From: an uncultured Bacteroidales bacterium
GTDB taxonomy: Bacteria; Bacteroidota; Bacteroidia; Bacteroidales; Paludibacteraceae
Direction of reading: 5' to 3'
NCBI GenBank assembly: GCA_934716995.1
Contig: CAKUYO010000004.1
Coordinates: forward strand, 54,004 to 118,003
Length of the DNA: 64,000 nucleotides
In this document: one piece after another, positions 25,847 to 32,761 of the stretch
Position numbering within the stretch: the stretch's first letter is position 1
Layout of the letters: every line of letters starts with the position of its first letter
The notes under the pieces: generated by a model
Database searches by the model: none
Told to the model about the DNA's origin: nothing
What the model saw: the letters and a program-made list of their open reading frames with translations, nothing else
Program-made: the position numbers and the translations under genes

Positions 25847-26419
25847 ATGCTGAATGTAATTCTTTGTGGTGCACCCGGCAGCGGCAAAGGGACACAATCT
25901 GATTTCATTGTAAAAAAATACGGTTTGCAACATCTCTCGACCGGCGATGTACTGCGTGCCGAGATCAAATCGGGCAGCGCACTCGGAAAAGAGATTGATG
26001 CCATCATCTCGAAAGGCGAACTGGTACCCGATGCTAAGATGATTGACCTGATTGACAATTTCATTGAGAACCTGCCGAAGGACTCGAAAGGCGTCATCTT
26101 CGACGGTTTCCCCCGCACGGTAGAGCAGGCCAAGGCCCTGACCGAACTGCTGAAAAAGCACAATATGAGTGCCGTAATGCTGGATATGTTTGTAGAAGAA
26201 GAAGAGATTATCCAACGTCTGCTGAACCGCGGCAAGACGAGCGGTCGTGCCGACGACAACTACGAGACTATCAAACAGCGTCTGCAAGTATATAAGGATG
26301 TAACGAAGCCTGTAGCAACCTACTACCTGCACAACAACAACTATTTTGCCATCAACGGCAACAACACGATGGAGGATACGTTCGCACAGATCGACAATAT
26401 CCTGCAACGCGTGAAATAA
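25847..26419 (+). CDS. adk: Adenylate kinase
   Basis: Nucleoside monophosphate kinase of 190 residues that interconverts ATP + AMP and 2 ADP. The P-loop GAPGSGKGTQ is at residues 8-17, followed by LSTGDVLRAEI (AMP site), FDGFPRTVEQA and the short-lid segment RGKTSGRADDNYE. The length and the missing zinc-finger lid mark the short form. obg follows after 187 bases, an order common in Bacteroidetes, although here the gap holds a palindromic element. TTTGTAAAT-like repeats begin right after the stop codon. Confidence 0.97.
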   Translation: MLNVILCGAPGSGKGTQSDFIVKKYGLQHLSTGDVLRAEIKSGSALGKEIDAIISKGELVPDAKMIDLIDNFIENLPKDSKGVIFDGFPRTVEQAKALTELLKKHNMSAVMLDMFVEEEEIIQRLLNRGKTSGRADDNYETIKQRLQVYKDVTKPVATYYLHNNNYFAINGNNTMEDTFAQIDNILQRVK

Positions 26420-26420
26420 G

Positions 26421-26456
26421 AATTTGTAAATGTGTAAATTAGCAAATTTGTAAATT
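26421..26456 (+). repeat. TTTGTAAAT-like short repeats after adk
   Basis: AATTTGTAAATGTGTAAATT is followed by AGCAAATTTGTAAATT. The same wording recurs at 53514-53552 after the omega-amidase gene. Both start within two bases of, or include, a stop codon. Confidence 0.6.
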
Positions 26457-26479
26457 GCACATTTGCGAGATATTTTCTT

Positions 26480-26577
26480 TGCCGCAAGCGGCAAGAAAAA
26501 TAGAGAAAAACAACCAAAAGTTTTTCCGTTGTGTACTAACGACGCGAGACGCGTCGTCCCCACACAGGACTTATCCT
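26480..26577 (+). repeat. Diverged dispersed element between adk and obg
   Basis: The left hairpin GCCGC-AA-GCGGC (26481-26492) and an A-rich spacer resemble the elements at 19672 and 31981, but the right hairpin has a different sequence, ACGACGCG-AGA-CGCGTCGT (26539-26557). A further ACAGGA/TCCTGT hairpin follows near 26564-26579. Layout is kept while sequence changes. Confidence 0.6.
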
Positions 26578-26606
26578 GTTTGCAATAACTAATTACAGAC
26601 TCAACT

Positions 26607-27758
26607 ATGCCATCAAGCAACTTTATCGACTACGTAAAGATTTACTGCCGCTCGGGCAAGGGCGGTGCGGGAAGTATGCACTTCCACCGCGCGAAATATC
26701 TGCCGAAAGGCGGTCCGGACGGCGGAGACGGCGGGAGAGGGGGCGATATTATCCTGAAAGGGAACCGCAACCTATGGACGCTGCTGCACCTGAAGTACCA
26801 GAAGCACGTGATGGCAACCGATGGAGGAAAGGGCGGCGACAGCCGCTCTTTCGGCAAGGACGGTGAGGACAAGATTATCGAAGTGCCTTGCGGTACGGTG
26901 GTCTATGACGGCGATACGGGCGAGTATATATGCGAGGTAAAAGAGCATAACGAGCGTATTGTGCTACTGAAGGGCGGCCGCGGCGGATTAGGCAACTGGC
27001 ATTTCCGCACGGCTACCAATCAGGCACCCCGCTACGCACAACCCGGCGAGCCCGCGATAGAGCGCAATGTGATTCTGCAACTGAAGGTGCTTGCCGATGT
27101 AGGTCTGGTGGGTTTCCCGAATGCGGGCAAGTCCACGCTGCTGAGCGTGGTGTCGGCAGCCAAACCCGAGATTGCGGATTATCCGTTTACCACCCTGACG
27201 CCGCAGTTAGGCATCGTGTCATACAGGGACGGACAGTCGTTCTGTATGGCGGATATACCCGGTATCATTGAGGGCGCATCGGAGGGCAAGGGTCTCGGAC
27301 TGCGTTTCCTGCGGCACATCGAACGCAATGCGGTGCTGCTGTTTATGGTACCCGCCACGACGGAGGATATTGAGGCGGAATACAACATCCTGCTCAGCGA
27401 GTTGGAAAAATACAACCCGCAGTTGCTGACCAAGGCACGTATATTGGCTATCAGCAAATGCGACATCGGCGAGAAGCCGGATACGCAAGCCCTTTCCGAA
27501 AACTTAGGCATACCCGTGGTGGCGATTTCGTCGGTGAGCGGATTAGGTATAAGCGAACTGAAGGATATGCTCTGGACGGAACTGAACAAGGAGCAGAACC
27601 AAGTGATTGAGATTTCACACTCGCCGATAGATGTGAAAGTGGTTGAGAAAGGCGGGCAACCGCAAGAGGAGAACGACGAACCGAAGACGATTTACCTGAA
27701 CGAAGTGGAGGAAGAATGGGATCTGAACAAATATAAGGGCATCGGTTGGGACGAATAG
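26607..27758 (+). CDS. obg: GTPase ObgE/CgtA
   Basis: Obg GTPase of 383 residues. The glycine-rich Obg fold (1-158) shows DGGDGGRGGD and GGRGGLGNWHF; the G domain starts with GFPNAGKST near 169-177, switch region ADIPGIIEGAS and the G4-like SKCD. The C-terminal ~50 residues are acidic. Obg acts in large-subunit assembly and stress responses. ATG at 26607 matches the conserved beginning NFIDYVKIYCRSGKGG. clcA follows 58 bases later behind a short palindromic repeat. Confidence 0.97.
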   Translation: MPSSNFIDYVKIYCRSGKGGAGSMHFHRAKYLPKGGPDGGDGGRGGDIILKGNRNLWTLLHLKYQKHVMATDGGKGGDSRSFGKDGEDKIIEVPCGTVVYDGDTGEYICEVKEHNERIVLLKGGRGGLGNWHFRTATNQAPRYAQPGEPAIERNVILQLKVLADVGLVGFPNAGKSTLLSVVSAAKPEIADYPFTTLTPQLGIVSYRDGQSFCMADIPGIIEGASEGKGLGLRFLRHIERNAVLLFMVPATTEDIEAEYNILLSELEKYNPQLLTKARILAISKCDIGEKPDTQALSENLGIPVVAISSVSGLGISELKDMLWTELNKEQNQVIEISHSPIDVKVVEKGGQPQEENDEPKTIYLNEVEEEWDLNKYKGIGWDE

Positions 27759-27790
27759 AGACCGCTCCCGTTGGTCGCTGTCAGAGGGCA

Positions 27791-27815
27791 GACCGCCTAC
27801 GGCTGTTGGAGGTTA
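27791..27815 (+). repeat. Short GC-rich repeat before clcA (inverted copy after holB)
   Basis: GACCGCCTACGGCTGTTGGA continues with GGTT and ends a base before the clcA start codon. Its reverse complement, slightly changed, is at 49591-49612 directly after the holB stop codon. The stretch before it (27762-27790) repeats related GACCGC/GGTCG pieces. Confidence 0.6.
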
Positions 27816-27816
27816 G

Positions 27817-29586
27817 ATGAGTACGTATGATCGGATCATAGAATGGCGGGAACGCCACATAAGCGAGAAGCAATTGGTATTGCTTCTCAGTTTCTTTGTG
27901 GGCTGTTTTTCGGCTTTGGCGGCGATCATCCTGAAGACCTTTATCCATTTTATCCAATGGTTCATTGAGGAGCACCTGATTGCCGGTGAACACACATGGT
28001 GGTACCTTATCTGCCCGATGATCGGTATCACGCTGTCAGCATTGTTTGTGCGCTACATCGTAAAAGACGACATCTCGCATGGTATCACGAAGATCCTGTA
28101 CGCTATCTCGCAGCGCAAATCAATTATTAAGGCTCACAATATGTGGACATCGATTGTGGGGTCGGGACTGACTATCGGTTTCGGCGGATCGGTCGGCGCA
28201 GAGGCGCCGATTGTGCTGACGGGTGCCGCCATAGGGTCGAACCTCGCCAAGGCGTTCCGCTTGGAGCAGAAGACGATGATGCTGATGATCGGCTGCGGTG
28301 CAGCCGGGGCGATAGGCGGGATATTCAAAGCACCTATTGCGGGGTTGGTCTTTACGCTGGAGGTACTGATGATGGACCTGACGATGGCATCGGTGGCACC
28401 GTTGCTGATTTCGTCGGTAACGGCGACGGCTATTTCGTACATAGCGACCGGTTCCACGCCGATGTTCCCGCTCAACACCTACGAGGCATTCCATATATCG
28501 AACATTCCGTGGTATCTGATCCTGGGTATTGCGTGCGGATTGGTATCGCTCTATTTCACGCGCGGGATGAACCGTCTGGAGCAATGGATGAAGCACAAAG
28601 TGCAGGATTTCCGGTTGAAGATTGCGGTAGGTGGTATTACGCTGGGGGTGCTGATATTTCTTTTCCCGCCACTATATGGCGAGGGATACGGGGTGATCAC
28701 CCAACTGATCAACGGCGACTCGCTGTCGGCATTGGAAAATAGTCCGTTTGCCCGTTTAGGCACAGCGACATGGGTGGTCATAGGGTATTTTGTGCTGGTT
28801 ATTGCTTTTAAGATTGTTGCCTCGGTGGCTACCAACGGCGGTGGCGGCGTGGGCGGTATCTTCGCCCCCTCGCTGTTTATGGGGTCACTGGTGGGGTTTG
28901 TTACGGCACGGCTGCTGAACCTGATAGGACTGGGCGTACCCGAGACGAATTTCGCCCTCGTGGGTATGTCGGGACTGATGTCCGGCGTTATGCATGCCCC
29001 GCTGACGGGTATATTCCTGATTGCCGAACTGACAGGCGGGTATCATCTGTTTATGCCACTGATGATCGTGTCGGTGGTGTCGTACCTGACCATCAAACTC
29101 TTTGAGCCGCACAGCCTGTACGCCATGCGTTTGGCACAGAAAGGCGAACTGCTGACGCACAACAAAGACCGTAATGTACTGACGCTATTGAAAATGGAGA
29201 ATGTATTGGAGACCGACCTGACTACCGTATTCCCCGAGATGACGCTGGGCGAGTTGGTGAAAGTGATTGCCGACAGCCACAGGAACATTTTCCCCGTAAT
29301 AGACCACGAAGGGCACCTGAAAGGCGTGCTGCTATTGGATGAGGTGCGCAATATTATGTTCCAACCGCGGTTGTACAAACGGTTTACGGTGGGGCAACTG
29401 ATGACCTCGCCCGAGGCTATACTGACGTTTGATATGCCGATGGAAAAAGTGATGGAGACGTTTGAGGACACGGGAGCATGGAATCTGCCTGTGGTGGACA
29501 GCGAGCGGCGTTACCTCGGTTTTGTTTCCAAATCAAAGATATTCAACTCGTACAGGCACGTATTAGTACATTTCTCGGAAGAATAG
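27817..29586 (+). CDS. ClC-type chloride channel/antiporter with CBS domains
   Basis: Membrane protein of 589 residues. The ClC core (about 20-430) includes GGSVGAEAPIVLTG near residue 124, in which the Glu matches the gating glutamate of ClC exchangers, then GGIFKAPIAG and the GGVGGIFAPS selectivity motif. Two CBS domains follow (about 465-585), which usually bind adenine nucleotides and tune activity. Substrate (chloride or another anion) and mode are inferred from family only. An array of 8-base repeats begins six bases after the stop, then a bidirectional terminator. Confidence 0.94.
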   Translation: MSTYDRIIEWRERHISEKQLVLLLSFFVGCFSALAAIILKTFIHFIQWFIEEHLIAGEHTWWYLICPMIGITLSALFVRYIVKDDISHGITKILYAISQRKSIIKAHNMWTSIVGSGLTIGFGGSVGAEAPIVLTGAAIGSNLAKAFRLEQKTMMLMIGCGAAGAIGGIFKAPIAGLVFTLEVLMMDLTMASVAPLLISSVTATAISYIATGSTPMFPLNTYEAFHISNIPWYLILGIACGLVSLYFTRGMNRLEQWMKHKVQDFRLKIAVGGITLGVLIFLFPPLYGEGYGVITQLINGDSLSALENSPFARLGTATWVVIGYFVLVIAFKIVASVATNGGGGVGGIFAPSLFMGSLVGFVTARLLNLIGLGVPETNFALVGMSGLMSGVMHAPLTGIFLIAELTGGYHLFMPLMIVSVVSYLTIKLFEPHSLYAMRLAQKGELLTHNKDRNVLTLLKMENVLETDLTTVFPEMTLGELVKVIADSHRNIFPVIDHEGHLKGVLLLDEVRNIMFQPRLYKRFTVGQLMTSPEAILTFDMPMEKVMETFEDTGAWNLPVVDSERRYLGFVSKSKIFNSYRHVLVHFSEE

Positions 29587-29591
29587 ATATT

Positions 29592-29615
29592 ATAGAAAGA
29601 TAGAATGATAGAAAA
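29592..29615 (+). repeat. Three 8-bp repeats (ATAGAAWG type)
   Basis: ATAGAAAG, ATAGAATG and ATAGAAAA in tandem right after clcA. The same unit forms a five-copy array at 58461-58500 after priA. Confidence 0.8.
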
Positions 29616-29653
29616 AAAGAGAATGTCTGTATTTGTCAGGCAGTCTCTTTTTC
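29612..29653. terminator. Bidirectional terminator between clcA and the pseudouridine synthase gene
   Basis: AAAAAGAGA pairs with TCTCTTTTT, and the inner GTCTG with CAGGC, around a TATTTGT loop. A-rich and T-rich flanks allow use from both converging genes. Confidence 0.8.
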
Positions 29654-29656
29654 TTT

Positions 29657-30727
29657 TCAGCATAGGGTGTTCGGTTCGTAATGACGCCACTTGTTGATGA
29701 GGGCGGTCATATCTTCCGGCCATTGGCTGTCGAAGAACATCCGTTCGCCGGTACGCGGGTGAGTGAAGCCGAGGGTCTTGGCATGCAGTACCTGCCGCGG
29801 GCAGAGCGAGAAACAATTCTGTATATACTGGCGATACTTCTGCGTACGTAAGCCTTTGAGAATCTCCATTCCCCCATATTTCTCGTCGGCAAACAGCGGA
29901 TGCCCGATGTGTTTCATGTGAACACGAATCTGGTGGGTGCGTCCGGTCTCAAGACGACACTCGACCAACGTAACATAAGGATAGCGCTCCAAGACCCGCC
30001 AGTGGGTAACTGCCTCTTTGGCGTTAGGGTTCTCCTCCAAATCCCATACCTTATATATAGTACGGTCGCGGTTATCGCGTGCCAACGCCCCGACGATAGT
30101 GCCGCTATCCTCCGCAAAAGTACCCCACACGAGGGCATTGTACGTGCGCTCGGTAGTGTGGTCGAAAAACTGGCGTGCAAGGTTGGCTTTTGCCTCAGGA
30201 GTTTTGGCAATAAGGAGCAACCCGCTGGTATCCTTGTCAATACGATGCACCAAACCGATGCCCGGGTCGTTGATATCAAGCGCCTGTGTATGGCGTGCCT
30301 TGCTCTGTTCCCTGAAATAGAATGCAAGCGCATTGAGCAGAGTATGCTCGTAGTTTCCGTGTCCGGGGTGGACGACCAATCCTGCGGGCTTATTGATCAC
30401 CAAGACATCATCGTCTTCGTACACCACGTTGAGGGGGATATTCTCCGGATAGATGGTATAGTCGTGCGGCTCGTGGTCAAGCAAAACCTGAACAATATCC
30501 AGCGGTTTGACTTTATGGTTGGAGGCAACGGCCTTTCCATTGACCAACACATTGCCCGCATCCGCCGCATTCTGTATGCGGTTGCGCGAAGTACCCGCCA
30601 TGTGTTCGCTCAGGTACTTGTCCACCCGCTGGGGTGTCTGCCCCTTGTCCACCTGACAGCGCCAACGCTCAAAAACCTCCTCTTCGTCTTCAGGAGAAAC
30701 AGTATACAGTTCCTCTGCCATATCCAA
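29657..30727 (-). CDS. RluA-family 23S rRNA pseudouridine synthase (RluD-like)
   Basis: Protein of 356 residues. An N-terminal S4 RNA-binding domain (about 30-90) precedes the synthase domain with the catalytic aspartate in HRIDKDTSGLLLIAKT (about 161-176), plus NKPAGLVVHPG and LETGRTHQIRVHM. This is the RluA/C/D class that makes pseudouridine in 23S rRNA; RluD is the best guess. It lies 12 bases after the PASTA gene, an arrangement that is common in Bacteroidetes, and so is the second gene of that unit. Confidence 0.93.
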   Translation of the reverse strand: MDMAEELYTVSPEDEEEVFERWRCQVDKGQTPQRVDKYLSEHMAGTSRNRIQNAADAGNVLVNGKAVASNHKVKPLDIVQVLLDHEPHDYTIYPENIPLNVVYEDDDVLVINKPAGLVVHPGHGNYEHTLLNALAFYFREQSKARHTQALDINDPGIGLVHRIDKDTSGLLLIAKTPEAKANLARQFFDHTTERTYNALVWGTFAEDSGTIVGALARDNRDRTIYKVWDLEENPNAKEAVTHWRVLERYPYVTLVECRLETGRTHQIRVHMKHIGHPLFADEKYGGMEILKGLRTQKYRQYIQNCFSLCPRQVLHAKTLGFTHPRTGERMFFDSQWPEDMTALINKWRHYEPNTLC

Positions 30728-30739
30728 ATAACCAACTGA

Positions 30740-31561
30740 TTAAAAGAAATCCTCCTCGCTCTCCTGCCCCTGTGTAGCAAGGGCTTTCTCCACATTGGCA
30801 GAGAGTTTCAGATTTACCATAGAACCTTCCAACAACTGCTCTCCTGCGGCGGGCGTCTGGAGATAGACTACCGCTCCAGTAGCAGCCTCAGCATCCGGTG
30901 TATCATATTCGACTACGCCTACAGTAAGCCGTTGGGAGAGCAGCAATGAACGGGCATTGGGCAAGGTCAACCCCACCACATTGGGTACAGACACCATCTC
31001 CGTTCCCTTTCCGAAACCGATTACCAATGTTACCGTACTGCCCTCGTCGATACGCTCGCCGGGTTGAAGTGCATGCCCGTTCTGCTTTACATCCAACACC
31101 AGATCCTTGTATTCGGACGGTTCGTACTCATATTTATCGCTCACCCGAATGCCCATAGAGCGGAGCGAGGCTTCTGCCTGACGATAACTCATATCGTGCA
31201 GATCGGGAACGGCTACCTGTCGCCTGCAACGTGCATTAACCACCACATAGAGGGTTCTGTTTTTCTTGGCATGGCTATGGGCAGGCGGCACCTGCTCCAC
31301 AATGGTACCCAGGGGAACTGTATTGGAGAAAGTGGAGTCGGTTACCTGCAGTTCCATCCCGACAGCCGTTACTTGCGGCTGCGCTTCCTCGAGGTACATC
31401 CCGACTACCTCCGGCACCTCTATCTCCACCCCGTGTTCCGTATAATGGCGCAGCCAAAAATACAGACCTGTCAGGAGGATAACTACTATCAAAATGGCTA
31501 ATAGTATGTTTTTTAAGACGAAAAGAGTCGATTTTGATGTAAAAAATCCCTTAATATCCAT
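30740..31561 (-). CDS. PASTA domain-containing membrane protein
   Basis: Protein of 273 residues with a short cytoplasmic N-terminus, one transmembrane helix near 14-34 (VLKNILLAILIVVILLTGLY) and three periplasmic PASTA domains (about 47-115, 116-185, 186-258), each opening with a VPxV/VPDL motif. There is no kinase or transpeptidase domain, so it is a stand-alone PASTA protein, presumably binding peptidoglycan. The C-terminal tail is acidic. It heads the unit with the pseudouridine synthase and has its own promoter, which overlaps that of the divergent small lipoprotein. Confidence 0.9.
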   Translation of the reverse strand: MDIKGFFTSKSTLFVLKNILLAILIVVILLTGLYFWLRHYTEHGVEIEVPEVVGMYLEEAQPQVTAVGMELQVTDSTFSNTVPLGTIVEQVPPAHSHAKKNRTLYVVVNARCRRQVAVPDLHDMSYRQAEASLRSMGIRVSDKYEYEPSEYKDLVLDVKQNGHALQPGERIDEGSTVTLVIGFGKGTEMVSVPNVVGLTLPNARSLLLSQRLTVGVVEYDTPDAEAATGAVVYLQTPAAGEQLLEGSMVNLKLSANVEKALATQGQESEEDFF

Positions 31562-31581
31562 AAAATGTGATGATTATTGTG

Positions 31582-31613
31582 CAAAATTACATTTTTTTTT
31601 GGATATGTGCAAA
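31582..31613 (-). promoter_or_regulatory. Promoter for the PASTA-RluD unit
   Basis: Minus-strand TTTG (31610-31613) and TAATTTTG (31582-31589), spaced by 20 bases. It interlocks with the rightward promoter at 31598-31629, so the two polymerases would compete for the same DNA. Confidence 0.75.
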
Positions 31614-31629
31614 AAACGTACTAATTTTG
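31598..31629 (+). promoter_or_regulatory. Promoter for the small lipoprotein gene
   Basis: TTTG (31598-31601) and TAATTTTG (31622-31629), spaced by 20 bases. Transcription should start near 31636, ~47 bases before the start codon. Confidence 0.78.
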
Positions 31630-31682
31630 CACCCGATTTCCGAAATAACTCGGAGGTCTAACTTATTTAATGCATTAAGGTT

Positions 31683-31883
31683 ATGAAGAAAGTTCTTCTT
31701 ATCGCTGCTGTTGCGCTGTGCGCAATGAGTTGCGGCAACAAAAACGCAAAATGCTGCGAAGGTTCCTGCTGCGATTCTACCGCTGCTGCTACTGAGGAAG
31801 TAGTTGTAGTAGAGGAGGATACCACCGCTGCTGACAGTGCAGTTGTTGTTGAGGAAGTTGTAGAAGAGACAGTTGCTGAGTAA
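31683..31883 (+). CDS. Small cysteine-rich acidic lipoprotein, function unknown
   Basis: Lipoprotein precursor of 66 residues. The signal peptide ends in a lipobox (CAMSC) and the predicted mature form starts CGNKNAKCCEGSCCDS, with five cysteines in sixteen residues counting the lipidated one. The rest is an acidic Val/Glu/Ala/Thr tail (VVVVEEDTTAADSAVVVEE) that is probably extended. The paired CC groups could bind a metal or form disulfides (inference). It is a stand-alone unit with a well-formed promoter and a 13-bp terminator, like highly expressed small lipoprotein genes. I do not recognise the family. Confidence 0.8.
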   Translation: MKKVLLIAAVALCAMSCGNKNAKCCEGSCCDSTAAATEEVVVVEEDTTAADSAVVVEEVVEETVAE

Positions 31884-31909
31884 TTCGGTTTGTCTTAAGG
31901 TACAACGAC

Positions 31910-31943
31910 AAAGGCTGTTGACATAAGTCAGCGGCTTTTTTTT
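31910..31943 (+). terminator. Terminator of the small lipoprotein gene
   Basis: Stem of 13 pairs, with several G-T wobbles, between 31910-31922 and 31927-31939 around ATAA, followed by a run of T. Confidence 0.88.
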
Positions 31944-31980
31944 GTATATATTATAATATAGCGTGAGTTCAACATAAAAA

Positions 31981-32190
31981 CTCCTATGCCGCAAGCGGCA
32001 AGAAAAATGGAAGAAAATTGGCAAAAGATGTCCTACGCACTCGCTATGCGGTGCGAGAGAAATTAAAGAAATAAAGGAAATTATAAAACAAAACTATCAA
32101 AACCTTGTCTTGCGGCGCAACACGCGCCGCGCTGCATTGTTGCAAAGATTTGGTGCCAACTTATGGGTAAACGCCAAGGATTCTATGCTG
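31981..32190 (+). repeat. Dispersed palindromic element, full copy 2
   Basis: Nearly identical to 19672-19825 over 153 bases (to 32133), with the same three hairpins: GCCGC-AA-GCGGC (31989-32000), the CGCAC/GTGCG stem near 32036-32055, and GCGGCGC-AACAC-GCGCCGC at 32112-32130. The last 57 bases match copy 1 more loosely and lead into an 11-bp array. It is preceded by GTGAGTTCAACATAAAAACT, also found in variant form before the copy at 51484. With the array and two terminators it fills the 441-base gap 31884-32324. Confidence 0.9.
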
Positions 32191-32240
32191 AACAACCCGA
32201 TAATAACCCGTTAATCACCCGATAATCACCCGATAATCAC
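32191..32240 (+). repeat. 11-bp tandem repeats (AATCACCCGAT type), about 4.5 units
   Basis: AACAACCCGAT, AATAACCCGTT, AATCACCCGAT, AATCACCCGAT and a partial AATCAC. It abuts the dispersed element exactly as at 19882. Confidence 0.95.
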
Positions 32241-32268
32241 ATAGACCTGACAGCACAACGATATATAA

Positions 32269-32305
32269 AAAAGCGGTTGCCTACATTGGTGAGGCAACCG
32301 CTTTT
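32269..32305. terminator. Terminator for the Dabb-protein gene
   Basis: AAAAGCGGTTGCCT (32269-32282) pairs perfectly with 32292-32305 around a nine-base loop; T-rich on the minus-strand exit, 19 bases beyond the stop. Confidence 0.88.
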
Positions 32306-32324
32306 GCGTAATATGTTACGGGAG

Positions 32325-32630
32325 TTAGAACTCGTAGTCCACGGCGGCACGGGCTGAGCGGCATTTGGCGATATAGCCAGCCACTTTGAGGTGCTCCGGG
32401 TGGTTTTGGTAGGTATCCACGTCCTCCCACGTGCGGAACTCGCAAATAAGGCAGATGTCGTAGTCGGTCTTCTTGGCATTGGGGATATTGATACCCACTT
32501 CCTCACTGACCAACACATCCACTTTGTCGCGCAGAGACAGCAAGCCGTCTTTGATAATCTGCGCATTCTCCAATTTTGTATGACCTTCCGCCTCATCCAA
32601 AAGGCGGAAGAAAACGATATGCTTAATCAT
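32325..32630 (-). CDS. Dabb family (stress-responsive alpha/beta barrel) protein
   Basis: Small soluble protein of 101 residues with the dimeric alpha/beta barrel pattern: MIKHIVFFRLLDEAEG, a central LRDKVDVLVSEEVGINI, then DICLICEFRTWEDVDTYQNH and a C-terminal AYIAKCRSARAAVDYEF-like strand. Bacterial members have no settled function. I use the ATG at 32630; an upstream in-frame codon at 32690 would run into the inverted repeat and is unlikely. It is followed by a clear terminator. Confidence 0.88.
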   Translation of the reverse strand: MIKHIVFFRLLDEAEGHTKLENAQIIKDGLLSLRDKVDVLVSEEVGINIPNAKKTDYDICLICEFRTWEDVDTYQNHPEHLKVAGYIAKCRSARAAVDYEF

Positions 32631-32657
32631 TTTGTTTGAACTAAGAATTTTTGTTTT

Positions 32658-32755
32658 GACAATGAACGTAGAACAATGAACAAAGAACACAAATGTATTG
32701 TATGGTTCACACCCTACTAATCCGTTCTTTGTTCATTGTCTATTGTTCATTGTCT
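32658..32755. repeat. Long inverted repeat between M13 peptidase and Dabb genes
   Basis: Arms of about 31 bases (around 32658-32688 and 32724-32754) separated by 35 bases. The inner 16 bases of each arm (ACAATGAACAAAGAAC and its complement) are perfect; the outer parts repeat CAATGAAC once more. It may act as a large transcript-end hairpin for the M13 peptidase gene, which ends at 32762. Confidence 0.8.
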
Positions 32756-32761
32756 GAAAAA

